A program made the position numbers and the translations under genes. Below, piece after piece: positions 34,917-43,480 of a DNA stretch of 64,000 bases. The stretch covers positions 310,001 through 374,000 of the forward strand of contig NZ_JAIZZH010000003.1 in the NCBI RefSeq assembly GCF_020421205.1, given 5' to 3'. The notes below the pieces were generated by a model that was not told the origin of the DNA, made no database searches, and was given only the letters and a program-made list of their open reading frames with translations. Positions within the stretch are counted from its first letter, which is position 1. Each line of letters starts with the position of its first letter. The DNA is from Hymenobacter pini (lineage in GTDB: Bacteria; Bacteroidota; Bacteroidia; Cytophagales; Hymenobacteraceae).

Positions 34917-37613
34917 ATGCTGAAATTATACTTCGCCGGCGCCCTACTCACCGTGGGGCTAGGGCTAGCCTTGCCCGCCGCGGCGCAAAACAGCTACTTC
35001 TTCCCGGCCGCCCAAGCCGGCAGCTTCGACCCGGCGGTGCCCACGCCGGAGCAGTTCCTGGGCTACCCCATCGGCACGCACTACACCCGCACCGACCAGA
35101 TTGTGGCCTACCTGAAGGAGCTAGACCGGGTGTCGGACAAGGTGAGCGTACGGGTACTGGGCACCACGTTTGAGCAGCGGCCGCAGGTGGTAGCCACCAT
35201 CACGGCCGCCCAAAACCAGCAGAACCTGAGCCAGCTGCAGAAAGCGCGGCGGGCCTTGGTCGACCCGAAGCTGCCCGCGCCCGACTACCGGCAGCTGCCG
35301 GTGGTGGTGAGCCTCAACTTCGGGGTGCACGGCAACGAAAGCAGCTCCTCGGAAGCGGCCCTGCTGCTGGCTTACTACCTCACGGCCTCCACCAGCCCCG
35401 AAACCAAGCAGTGGCTGGAGCAGGCCGTGGTGACCATCGACCCGCTGGAAAACCCCGACGGCCGCGACCGGGCCTCCCACTGGTTCGACCAGAACAAGTC
35501 CTGGCCCAACCCCACCGACCCGCTCGACCGGGAGCACACCGAGGCCTGGCCGGGCGGCCGCACCAACCACTTCTACACCGACTTGAACCGCGACTGGCTG
35601 GCCCTGACCCAGCCCGAAAGCCGGGCCCGCATGGGCTTCTTCCACGAGTGGTACCCCAACGTGATGATTGACTTTCACGAAATGGGCACCAACGGCACCT
35701 ACTACTTCGAGCCTTCCAAACCATTCAGCACCGAAAACGACCTGATTCCGCGGGCCACCTACGAGGTGCTGAACGTGCACCTGGCCAAGTACTTCGCCAA
35801 GTCGCTCGACAACCTCGGCTCCTTATACTGGACCAAGGAGCAGTTCGACAACCTCTCGCCCATCTACGGCTCCACCTACCCCGATTTTCAGGGCGGCGTG
35901 GGCATCACCTTCGAGGTGGGCAGCTCGCGCGGGCTGGCCCAGGAAGGCTCGAACGGGGTGGTGACGTTCCCCTTCACCATCCGCAACCACGTGGCCACCG
36001 GCCTGGCCACGGTGAAGGGCGCGGTGGAGGAAAAAGACCTGTACCTGCGTCACCAGCGCGACTTTTTCGCCTCGGCCCTGACCGATGCCAAGAAGTTTCC
36101 GACTAAGGCCTACGTGTTCGGCAACGCCGCCGATGAGACGCTGACCAATCGGTTTCTGAGCTTGCTGCTGCAGCACCAGATTGAGGTGCACGAGCTGGAC
36201 AAGAGCGTCACCCTCGACAAGCAGACGTTCGAGAAAGGCAAGGCCTACGTGGTGCCCACCAGCCAGCCCCAGTACCGCATCGTCCACTCCCTGTTCGAGG
36301 AGCTGACCACCTTCCACGACAGCGTATTCTACGACGTGACCGGCTGGAGCCAGGCCCACGCTTACGGCCTGGCAGTGGCCAAGCAGAAGAACACCAACCT
36401 GGTGCAGGGTGCGCCCATTACCGCGCTCAAGGTGCAGACGGGCACCGTGCGCGGTGGACAGAGCAGCTACGCCTACCTGCTGCCGTGGTCGGATTACAAC
36501 GCCGCCCGCGCCCTGGTGGCCCTGCAGCGCGCCGGCCTGACGGCGAAAGTGAGCTTTAAGCCCTTCCGGGCCGGGGCTGACGAAAAGAATGCTACCGATT
36601 ACGGCTATGGCACCCTGGTTATTCCGGTATCCGCCCAGAAGCTGCCGGCCGACTCGGTGTTCCAGATTGTGAGCCGCGTGAGCCGGCAAAATCAGGTCAC
36701 GTTTACCGGCGTGGGCACTGGCTTCAGCCTGGGCGGCATCGACCTGGGCTCCAACAACGTGCGCACCGTGCCCGAGGTCAAAGCGGCCCTGCTGGTCGGC
36801 ACGGGCATTAATGCCGCGGAAGCGGGTGAGGCGTGGTTCGTGGCCAGCCAGCAGCTGGGTTTGCCGCTTAGCCGCATCGAGGTCGGCAACTTCGGCCGGG
36901 CGCCGCTGGGGCGCTACAACACACTGGTGCTGGTAGGCGGCTCGTACGCAACCCTCGATAAGCCCACCGTGGAGCGGCTGCGTCGCTGGGTGCAGGACGG
37001 CGGCACGCTCATCACGCTCAAGAATGCCTCGGAGTGGGCCATCAAGCAGGGCATCGTGAAGGAAAAGCTGCTCATCCCGGCGCACGGCGGCTGGGCCGAT
37101 ACTACGGCGCTGGCCGAAGCCATTGCGGCCAATACGCCCCCGGCCCCCAAAGCCACCCAGCGCCCGAAGGCCGAGCTGCCGTTTGCCCGCCGCGCCGACT
37201 TTGTCAGCCAAGAGCAGGAAGGCACCCGCGCCATTGCTGGCTCCATCTATCAGGCCGATATCGATATCACCAACCCCATCGGCTTCGGGCTGACCAGCCG
37301 TAAGCTGTACGTATTCCGCAACGGCACCACCTTCCTGCGCCCCAGCCGCAACCCCTACGCCACCGTGGCCCAGTACACGCCCGCGCCGCTGGTCAGCGGC
37401 TACGTCTCGGCCAATAACCTACGGCAGATCCGCAACTCAGCGGCCGTAGTGGTCAGCAAGGTGGGCACCGGCCGCGTAGTCTTATTCGCCGACGACCCCA
37501 ACTTCCGCCACTACTGGCACGGCACGTCGCGCCTGTTTAGCAACGCGCTGCTGCTAGGGTCACTGCTGAATCTGCCCGACGGCCCCGCGGCCATTTCGGC
37601 CGAGCAGGAGTAG
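34917..37613 (+). CDS. M14 family zinc carboxypeptidase-like protein
   Basis: The 898-residue protein has a signal peptide (LKLYFAGALLTVGLGLALPAAA), an N-terminal M14 domain (about 40-360) with HGNESSSSEA (zinc His and Glu), DPLENPDGRDR with the substrate-contacting Asn/Arg region, and DFHEMGTNGTYYFEP (third zinc ligand region). A large C-terminal part (about 360-890) includes a glutamine amidotransferase-like fold (LVGTGINAAEAGEAWF; YNTLVLVGGSYATLD). It probably trims peptides outside the inner membrane. It follows SusC/SusD in the same direction. Confidence 0.85.
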   Translation: MLKLYFAGALLTVGLGLALPAAAQNSYFFPAAQAGSFDPAVPTPEQFLGYPIGTHYTRTDQIVAYLKELDRVSDKVSVRVLGTTFEQRPQVVATITAAQNQQNLSQLQKARRALVDPKLPAPDYRQLPVVVSLNFGVHGNESSSSEAALLLAYYLTASTSPETKQWLEQAVVTIDPLENPDGRDRASHWFDQNKSWPNPTDPLDREHTEAWPGGRTNHFYTDLNRDWLALTQPESRARMGFFHEWYPNVMIDFHEMGTNGTYYFEPSKPFSTENDLIPRATYEVLNVHLAKYFAKSLDNLGSLYWTKEQFDNLSPIYGSTYPDFQGGVGITFEVGSSRGLAQEGSNGVVTFPFTIRNHVATGLATVKGAVEEKDLYLRHQRDFFASALTDAKKFPTKAYVFGNAADETLTNRFLSLLLQHQIEVHELDKSVTLDKQTFEKGKAYVVPTSQPQYRIVHSLFEELTTFHDSVFYDVTGWSQAHAYGLAVAKQKNTNLVQGAPITALKVQTGTVRGGQSSYAYLLPWSDYNAARALVALQRAGLTAKVSFKPFRAGADEKNATDYGYGTLVIPVSAQKLPADSVFQIVSRVSRQNQVTFTGVGTGFSLGGIDLGSNNVRTVPEVKAALLVGTGINAAEAGEAWFVASQQLGLPLSRIEVGNFGRAPLGRYNTLVLVGGSYATLDKPTVERLRRWVQDGGTLITLKNASEWAIKQGIVKEKLLIPAHGGWADTTALAEAIAANTPPAPKATQRPKAELPFARRADFVSQEQEGTRAIAGSIYQADIDITNPIGFGLTSRKLYVFRNGTTFLRPSRNPYATVAQYTPAPLVSGYVSANNLRQIRNSAAVVVSKVGTGRVVLFADDPNFRHYWHGTSRLFSNALLLGSLLNLPDGPAAISAEQE

Positions 37614-37650
37614 CTACTGCGGGCCGGGGCGCGGCCCCGGCCCGCAGTAG
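37614..37650 (+). terminator. Strong hairpin immediately after the M14 stop codon
   Basis: A 17-bp perfect stem (37614-37630 with 37634-37650, loop GCG) begins at the base after TAG. No T-run follows, so it may stabilise mRNA ends or terminate with help. Confidence 0.6.
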
Positions 37651-37694
37651 TCGTTCCCCCTTCCACCCACTTCACGCGTTTTCTTCCGCCCGTC

Positions 37695-38192
37695 ATGTCT
37701 GCTCTCACCGCCAAACCCCTCACCCGGCCCGCGCCGGCCCCTGCCCCAACCGCTACCCCCGCCCCGGCCCGTGACGCACGCCGCTTCGCCATCCTGACTT
37801 GCATGGACGCCCGCCTCGACCCCACGCGCCTGCTGGGCGTGCCCGAAGGCAGTGCTCACGTTATCCGCAACGCCGGCGGCCACGCCACCGACGAGGCCAT
37901 CCAAAGCCTGATTCTCTCGCACCAGCTGCTGGGCACCCGCGAGTGGTTTCTGATTCAGCACACCGACTGCGGGGTGCGCCTTTCCGACCACGAACTGGCC
38001 GCTACCCTCGACGGCCGGGTGCCCACTATCGTCTCCGCTGGCCGCGCCTCCTTCTCCGAACTGCGGGCCGCCGTAGCCGCCGACCTGGCGCGCATCCGGC
38101 AGCACCCGCAGGTGCCGGCCGGGGTGCTGGTATTCGGCTACGTGTACGACGTGCGCCTCAACGAACTGCTGGAAGTAACGCCCCCCGCCTAA
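37695..38192 (+). CDS. Beta-class carbonic anhydrase-like protein
   Basis: The 165-residue protein has the beta carbonic anhydrase zinc and catalytic motifs: CMDARLDP (Cys-x-Asp-x-Arg), RNAGGHATDEA, and HTDCG (His and Cys zinc ligands). It would convert CO2 and bicarbonate in the cytoplasm. It is short, as in the group of small beta-class enzymes, and an Ala/Pro-rich N-terminus of about 30 residues precedes the domain. It lies 41 bases before the BshB1-like gene and is probably in the same transcript. Confidence 0.82.
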   Translation: MSALTAKPLTRPAPAPAPTATPAPARDARRFAILTCMDARLDPTRLLGVPEGSAHVIRNAGGHATDEAIQSLILSHQLLGTREWFLIQHTDCGVRLSDHELAATLDGRVPTIVSAGRASFSELRAAVAADLARIRQHPQVPAGVLVFGYVYDVRLNELLEVTPPA

Positions 38193-38232
38193 CCCCCGCC
38201 GCTACCCCGTTTTCCTCACGGCTTCTGGTACC

Positions 38233-38955
38233 ATGAAACTCGATGTTCTGATGCTGGCCGCGCACCCCGACGACGCGGAGCTGGGCTGCGCCGGCACGCT
38301 GCTGCGCTTCACGGCCGCCGGCCGCCGCGTCGGGGTGGTCGACCTGACCCGTGGGGAGCTGGGTACCCGGGGCTCCGCCGAGCTGCGCGACGCGGAAGCC
38401 CGGGAAGCGGCCCGCCTGCTGGGCCTGCACGTGCGCGAAAACCTGCGCATGCGCGACGGATTCTTCCGCAACGACGAAGCCCATCAGCTGCGCGTGGTGG
38501 AAGTCATCCGGCGCTTCCAGCCCGAGCTGGTGCTGACCAACCCCACCCACGACCGGCACCCCGACCACGGCCGCGCCGCCGACCTGGTGCACGACGCGGC
38601 CTTCCTGGCCGGGCTGCCCAAGGTGCAGACCCAGTGGGCGGGTGTCCCGCAGGCGCCCTGGCGGCCCCGGCTGCTGCTGCAGGCCATCCACAACAGCTAC
38701 GTGCGCCCCGATATCGTGGTGGATATTACCGGGTTCTGGGAGCAGAAGCTGGCGGTCCTCACGGCGTTCAAAAGCCAGTTTTACCACCCCGAGTACGAAT
38801 CCGAAGAAGCTACTACGTACATCTCCACCCCCGACTTCCTGCGCATCCTGGAGGCCCGGGCCCGGGAGCTGGGCAGCTACATCGGCGCGGCGTACGGGGA
38901 GGGCTACACCAGCCGCCGCCCCCTGGGCGTGGACGACCTGCTGACGCTGCGCTGA
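38233..38955 (+). CDS. bshB1: BshB1-like N-acetylglucosaminyl-malate deacetylase (LmbE family)
   Basis: The 240-residue protein has the PIG-L/LmbE zinc motif AAHPDDAELG, DLTRGELGTRGS, NPTHDRHPDHGRAADLV, and a C-terminal YGEGYTSRRPLGVDDL, characteristic of BshB1. It would remove the acetyl group from GlcNAc-malate in bacillithiol synthesis, the low-molecular-weight thiol of many Bacteroidota. This links the locus to sulfur and thiol metabolism. Partner genes bshA and bshC are not in the window. Confidence 0.85.
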   Translation: MKLDVLMLAAHPDDAELGCAGTLLRFTAAGRRVGVVDLTRGELGTRGSAELRDAEAREAARLLGLHVRENLRMRDGFFRNDEAHQLRVVEVIRRFQPELVLTNPTHDRHPDHGRAADLVHDAAFLAGLPKVQTQWAGVPQAPWRPRLLLQAIHNSYVRPDIVVDITGFWEQKLAVLTAFKSQFYHPEYESEEATTYISTPDFLRILEARARELGSYIGAAYGEGYTSRRPLGVDDLLTLR

Positions 38956-38977
38956 ACGGAGACGGAGGGACACTACC

Positions 38978-39021
38978 CGCATAAAGAACCCCGGTCCGGC
39001 AGATGGACTGGGGGTCTTTGT
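38978..39021 (+). terminator. Hairpin after the BshB1-like gene
   Basis: An imperfect stem AAAGAACCCCGGTCC...GGACTGGGGGTCTTT with a T-ending tail lies 30 bases past the stop. Confidence 0.55.
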
Positions 39022-39124
39022 GCGGGTAGTACGACCTTTGCCCGTATTCTTACCCACTGCCTGCCGCCATTACCCTGCGGCCCGCCGCGCTTAACGCCGC
39101 CGGTGGCCGCGGTGGATTTTCCAT

Positions 39125-40603
39125 ATGCTTCCTTACCAAACCCTCCTTCCCCTGCAGCGGGGCACCTCGCCCGGCCTGCCCCAGCAGATTGCTGCTGGTC
39201 TGATTGACCTGATCCGGCGGGGCGTGCTGCCGTTCGGGGCGCGGTTTCCGGGTGCCCGGCAGATGGCCGGGCAGCTCGGGGTGAACCGGCAAACGGTGGG
39301 CCTGGCCTACGAAGAGCTGCAGGCCCAGGGCTGGCTGGTGCAGCGGCCCCGCACCGCGCCGGTGGTTTGCGCGCAGCTGCCCGAGCTGCCCGGCCAGCCT
39401 TTACCGGCTGCCCCCGGGCAATTCCCGGCCCGGGCCGCCTTTCAGTTTGCCAGAAGCGACGCCGCCCCGGCCGCGCAACTGCCCGCCCGCCCATTGCTCG
39501 TGCTCGATGGCGGCTCGCCCGATGCGCGGCTGGCCCCGCATGCCTTGCTGGCGCGTAACTACCGATTGGCCTCCCGCGGGGCCACCCGCCACCCGCAGCT
39601 GCTGGGCTACGCGGCCCCCAACGGGGTGCGGCGTCTGCGTGAGCAGCTGGCCCGCTACCTGCACGACACGCGCGGGGTGCCCGCCACGGCCGACCAGGTG
39701 TTCGTCACCCGGGGCAGCACCATGGCCTTCTTCCTGCTGGCCCAGCTGCTGGTGCAGGCCGGCGATACGGTGGTGGTGGCCGCGCGCAGCTACGCCGAGG
39801 CTGATGCCATTTTCCAGCGCTGCGGGGCGTGGCTGGTGCGGGTGGCCGTGGATGAGCACGGACTGGTGCTGGACGAGCTGGAAGCCATCTGCCGGCGGCA
39901 GCCGGTCCGGCTGCTCTACGTGACGCCCCACCACCACTACCCCACTACCGTCACGCTGTCGGCCGCGCGGCGGGTACGGCTGCTGGCCCTGGCCGAGCAG
40001 TACGATTTCATTGTGCTGGAGGACGACTACGACTTCGACTACCACTACGCCGAAGCGCCCATTCTGCCCCTGGCCAGCGCCGACCGGCGCGGGCGGGTCA
40101 TCTACACCGGCTCGCTGAGCAAGGTGCTGGCCCCGGCTTACCGCATTGGCTACGTGGTGGCCCCGGCGGAGGTGCTCGAGGCGTTGGCCCCCATCCGGGT
40201 GCTGGTAGACCAGCTGGGCGACCCGCTGCTGGAAACGGCCGTGGCCGAGCTGATGGCCGATGGTACCCTGCATCACCACCTGGCCCGCTCCCGGCAGCAG
40301 TACCAGCACCGCCGCAACGTGTTCTGCGCGGCGTTGCAGGCTCGCTTGGACCGGTGGTTTACCTTCGTGCCGCCCGCCGGGGGGCTGGCCGTGTGGGGGC
40401 GCTTTGCGGCGGGCATCGATCTGCCGAAGCTGGCGCAGCGTTGCCAGCAGCTCGGGCTGCTGATCAGCGACGGGCGGGCTTACCAGCTACCGGCCGAATC
40501 CCAACCCACGCACCTGCGCCTGGGCTTTGCCGCGCTTACGCCCGCCGAGTTGGAGCGCAGCGTGCGAATACTCGAAACCGCTCTTAATTCTGGCCTTGGT
40601 TAA
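39125..40603 (+). CDS. MocR/PdxR-type GntR regulator with aminotransferase domain
   Basis: The 492-residue protein joins an N-terminal GntR winged helix (about 15-80: LPQQIAAGLIDLIRRGVLPFGARFPGARQMAGQLGVNRQTVGLAYEELQAQG) to a class I aminotransferase-like domain (about 130-490) with VVLEDDYDFDYHYAE and the PLP lysine in TGSLSKVLAPAYRIGYVV. MocR proteins use PLP as an effector and often control vitamin B6 or amino-acid genes. Its stop codon lies inside a 21-bp repeat whose inverted copy is at 42170-42190. Confidence 0.9.
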   Translation: MLPYQTLLPLQRGTSPGLPQQIAAGLIDLIRRGVLPFGARFPGARQMAGQLGVNRQTVGLAYEELQAQGWLVQRPRTAPVVCAQLPELPGQPLPAAPGQFPARAAFQFARSDAAPAAQLPARPLLVLDGGSPDARLAPHALLARNYRLASRGATRHPQLLGYAAPNGVRRLREQLARYLHDTRGVPATADQVFVTRGSTMAFFLLAQLLVQAGDTVVVAARSYAEADAIFQRCGAWLVRVAVDEHGLVLDELEAICRRQPVRLLYVTPHHHYPTTVTLSAARRVRLLALAEQYDFIVLEDDYDFDYHYAEAPILPLASADRRGRVIYTGSLSKVLAPAYRIGYVVAPAEVLEALAPIRVLVDQLGDPLLETAVAELMADGTLHHHLARSRQQYQHRRNVFCAALQARLDRWFTFVPPAGGLAVWGRFAAGIDLPKLAQRCQQLGLLISDGRAYQLPAESQPTHLRLGFAALTPAELERSVRILETALNSGLG

Positions 40604-40612
40604 AAGTTTGGT
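40592..40612 (+). repeat. 21-bp inverted repeat flanking the S41 gene, left copy
   Basis: This stretch, which includes the last codons and stop of the MocR gene, is the exact reverse complement of 42170-42190. Weak similarity extends a few bases beyond on both sides. Confidence 0.95.
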
Positions 40613-40699
40613 CCAAAGGTTAAACGGCTAATTAGCCTACCTTACCTCTAGACCAAAAGCGCCACTGTAAAAAGATAGGTAGCGAAGTAGGCAGAGTAG

Positions 40700-40749
40700 T
40701 TGTATCTACGAAATAATTCGTATAGTTGCGTCTACGAAATACTTCGTAG
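40700..40749 (+). promoter_or_regulatory. Promoter with two operator dyads upstream of the S41 peptidase gene
   Basis: TACGAA-ATAA-TTCGTA (40707-40722) and TACGAA-ATAC-TTCGTA (40733-40748) are perfect 6-4-6 dyads, 26 bases centre to centre. A promoter-like pair TTG (40700-40702) and TATAGTTG (40721-40728; one mismatch to TANNTTTG) places dyad 1 between -33 and -7 and dyad 2 at the start site. This is the layout of a repressor operator; BlaI/MecI-type sites look similar. The regulator is not identified in the window. Confidence 0.7.
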
Positions 40750-40792
40750 TAACTACTGCGTGAAATACAGCATACAGCCTCCTGCTTTACTT

Positions 40793-42115
40793 ATGCGTTA
40801 CCGTAAATTGTGCGTCCCCCTGCTGACCGTTATCGGTCCGCTTTGGTGCCAGGCTCAAACCACTGCCCCCTCCGTCTTAGACATCCCTCAGTTGATGGAT
40901 TCGGTGGCGTTGCGCCTCCAACAGCACTACATATTTCCGGCAGAAGCCGAGCGCATGGGGACGTATGTACAAGGCCAGGCCCGGAAGCAAGCATACGCCG
41001 CGCTGGCGACCGACCCGAAACGCGTGGTGAAGCAGCTGCAGGCAGACCTGCAAGCCGTCCACCGCGACCCGCATCTGTTTGTGGAGTACAACCCAGCCCT
41101 GGCTACCGCGAGCCGCCGCAGCCCGCAACCCTCGGCCGAGGAGCAGGCGCAGGCCAAAAAGTACTGGGTGGCCAACAACTACCTGTTCAAGAAAGCCGAA
41201 GTGCTGCCCGGCAATATCGGCTACTTCCCCTTCACGGGTTTTGTGCCGGACGTAGCCGGGGCCAAGCCGACTATCAGCGGGGCCCTGCAGTTTTTAGCCA
41301 ATACCAGCGCTCTGGTCATTGACCTGCGCGAAAATATGGGGGGCAGCCCGGAACTGGTGAGCCTGCTGGAAAGCTACTTTTTCCCGGTCAAAACGCATAT
41401 GAACGACCTAATAAACCGGTCCACCAACGACACGACGGTCTTCTACGCGGACCCGGCGAAAGTGCCGTTTACCGTGTCGATGCCGGTGTATATTCTCACC
41501 AGCCATAACACGTTTTCCGGGGCGGAGGACTTTGCGTACGCCATGCAAATGGCCAAGCGCGCCGTGGTAGTGGGCGAAACTACGGGCGGCGGGGCACACC
41601 CCACCCGGCCGGTGTCGGTGGGGCAGGGCTTCGTGGTTTCCATCCCGTATGCTCGCTCGTTGAGCCCGGTTACGCACACCGACTGGGAAGGAACCGGGGT
41701 GGTGCCCGACGTGAAAGTAGCCGCCCAGGAGGCCCTGACCAAAGCCCGGGAACTGGTCTTGCGGGCCCAGCTTCAAAGGGCTACCAGTGAGCAGGAAAAG
41801 CGGCAAATGGACTACCTGCTGGATGAGCTGGCCGCCCAGCGTCCGGCGGCTAAGGGACCGTTGAGCCAGCTGCAGCTGTACACCGGCACCTACGGGCCGC
41901 TAACGATGTACCTGACGGGCAACAAGCTGTTCTGCAAAAATGCCGACGCAGGTAATTTAGTTACCGAACTCAGGCCGATTGCCCCCCACCGGTTTGTGTT
42001 GGATGACAACGCGCACGTCGAGTTTGTGCAAGACAGTCGCGGCAGATGGTCGCATATCAGGCTCTATGTCAGTGACGGCAATGTCTTCGAGGAACGGCGA
42101 AAAGAACGGAACTAA
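40793..42115 (+). CDS. S41 family peptidase
   Basis: The 440-residue exported protein has a signal peptide (RYRKLCVPLLTVIGPLWCQA), a helical N-terminal part (about 30-130), and an S41/tail-specific protease domain (about 140-340) with LVIDLRENMGGSPELV and the serine region PVYILTSHNTFSGAEDFAYAMQM followed by VVGETTGGGAH. A beta-rich C-terminal domain (about 360-440) is of unknown role. The start at 40793 begins the signal peptide. The gene lies behind two operator dyads and between inverted 21-bp repeats. Confidence 0.85.
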   Translation: MRYRKLCVPLLTVIGPLWCQAQTTAPSVLDIPQLMDSVALRLQQHYIFPAEAERMGTYVQGQARKQAYAALATDPKRVVKQLQADLQAVHRDPHLFVEYNPALATASRRSPQPSAEEQAQAKKYWVANNYLFKKAEVLPGNIGYFPFTGFVPDVAGAKPTISGALQFLANTSALVIDLRENMGGSPELVSLLESYFFPVKTHMNDLINRSTNDTTVFYADPAKVPFTVSMPVYILTSHNTFSGAEDFAYAMQMAKRAVVVGETTGGGAHPTRPVSVGQGFVVSIPYARSLSPVTHTDWEGTGVVPDVKVAAQEALTKARELVLRAQLQRATSEQEKRQMDYLLDELAAQRPAAKGPLSQLQLYTGTYGPLTMYLTGNKLFCKNADAGNLVTELRPIAPHRFVLDDNAHVEFVQDSRGRWSHIRLYVSDGNVFEERRKERN

Positions 42116-42169
42116 TCACGTGGCATTGCCAGACCGGGGTAGTGGTTGCGCCGTCCGTTTAGCATTTGC

Positions 42170-42190
42170 ACCAAACTTTTAACCAAGGCC
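42170..42190 (-). repeat. 21-bp inverted repeat flanking the S41 gene, right copy
   Basis: Exact inverted copy of 40592-40612. It lies 20 bases past the stop of the DJ-1/PfpI gene on the minus strand. Confidence 0.95.
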
Positions 42191-42210
42191 AATTCTCTGG
42201 AATAGGCCGC

Positions 42211-42834
42211 TTACTCCGTGGTCGGCACCACGTGGGGGCCGGGCGCGTACTGCATCTCCCGCACCGTAGCCGCGGCCACTTCCGGGCCCAGCAGGCGGCT
42301 TACCACGTGCAGGGCCATGTCGATACCGGCAGAGATGCCGGCGGAGGTAATCACTTGGCCGTTGTCGGTCCAGCGCTGCTCCGGCGCCACGGTTGCGGTG
42401 GGCAGCAGCTCCTGCAGCTGCCGGGCCACGGAGTAGTGCGTGGTTACGGTTAGCCCGTCGAGCACCCCGGCCTTGGCCAGCACAAAGGCTCCCGTGCACA
42501 CCGACAGCACCAGCTCGGCCGTGCGCATATGCCGGCGCACCCAGTTTAAAATTACCTCGTTGTGCATTTCCCGGCGGGTGCCCAGCGGGGTGCCGTCGGC
42601 CAGCCGGCTCGCCCCGCCCGGTATCAGAATAATGTCGGCGTCGGGATGGTCGTGCAGCCGGTAGGTCGGGTTCAGCGACAAGCCGTTGCGGGCAAAGATG
42701 GGGCTGTGCTCGGCTACGGTGAACACGTTGAAGGGACGTTTGCCGTCGACCTCGGTAACGGCGAATACCTCGAACGGGCCGGCAAAATCCAGCACTTCGA
42801 CGTCGTGAAAAAGCAGAATGGCAACCTGGTACAT
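42211..42834 (-). CDS. DJ-1/PfpI (GATase1-like) family protein
   Basis: The 207-residue protein has the opening VAILLFHDVEVLDFAGPFEVF, the nucleophile elbow SVCTGAFVLAKAGVLDG with the conserved cysteine, and the following TTHYSVARQL. This fits the group containing isonitrile hydratase and the N-terminal domain of GlxA-type AraC regulators, but there is no DNA-binding domain. Its substrate is unknown. The start at 42834 is an ATG at the family's first strand. Confidence 0.82.
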   Translation of the reverse strand: MYQVAILLFHDVEVLDFAGPFEVFAVTEVDGKRPFNVFTVAEHSPIFARNGLSLNPTYRLHDHPDADIILIPGGASRLADGTPLGTRREMHNEVILNWVRRHMRTAELVLSVCTGAFVLAKAGVLDGLTVTTHYSVARQLQELLPTATVAPEQRWTDNGQVITSAGISAGIDMALHVVSRLLGPEVAAATVREMQYAPGPHVVPTTE

Positions 42835-42888
42835 GGGGCTGCGTGCATGAAGAATGAGAGTAAAAAAAATCACTAAGAATTACCTCGT

Positions 42889-43194
42889 TCAATATCTGTC
42901 AACTGCTGGATTATGCTCCAAGCGCTGCCATAGCTCATATGGTAGGTTGCCAATAGATCTGGCGCAGAATCCGGCAGTCATAGTATGCTTGCACGAGGTT
43001 GGCACAAAAGTGCGCGTTGTCTTCGTGTTTGGACCCAGCCAGATGTTCGAAACAAACCCCACCAGTTGCGACCAGTCGACTGGTTTAACGACTTCGGGCG
43101 TAGCACGGTCTACCCCACGGAGTGATATGCTCATCGGTTGTGGCATATTCCCGTCCCGTTGCTGCGCCGGTCTATAAAGTAGAAATGTACGCAC
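42889..43194 (-). CDS. Possible ORF of unknown origin
   Basis: A 101-residue open frame (SLRGVDRATPEVVKPVDW ... FCARSIGNLPYELWQRLEH) overlaps a similar-length frame on the other strand. The residues look protein-like, but no family was recognised and I cannot rule out chance. The rest of 43195-43408 holds nothing that I can support. Confidence 0.25.
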   Translation of the reverse strand: MRTFLLYRPAQQRDGNMPQPMSISLRGVDRATPEVVKPVDWSQLVGFVSNIWLGPNTKTTRTFVPTSCKHTMTAGFCARSIGNLPYELWQRLEHNPAVDRY

Positions 43195-43408
43195 GCAGTT
43201 CTAGTACTAGGGCAAACGAACACTTGATGCCAGAATCCATTGAGTGCGTGGGGCAGCTTCTTGTAACCAGATTATTGGGAGATTTTATGCTCAATAACAC
43301 GCCGTGAGGTAAAACATTGGTATCATTCTTCTTCAATCACCTACTTCAACCTACTGTCTCAGGCACTACAGAAACGCGTCTCAGACATAAAAACAACGGA
43401 GTCCTTTC

Positions 43409-43459
43409 GTAACGATAAAAAGCCCCTCATCTACTTACTGAGGGGCTTTTTATCGTTAC
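43409..43459. terminator. Strong terminator between the unknown ORF and the MFS gene
   Basis: 21 perfectly paired bases (43409-43429 with 43439-43459), nine-base loop, A-run before and T-run within; works on either strand. Confidence 0.9.
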
Positions 43460-43480
43460 GGAACTGTCAACCGCGCGAGA

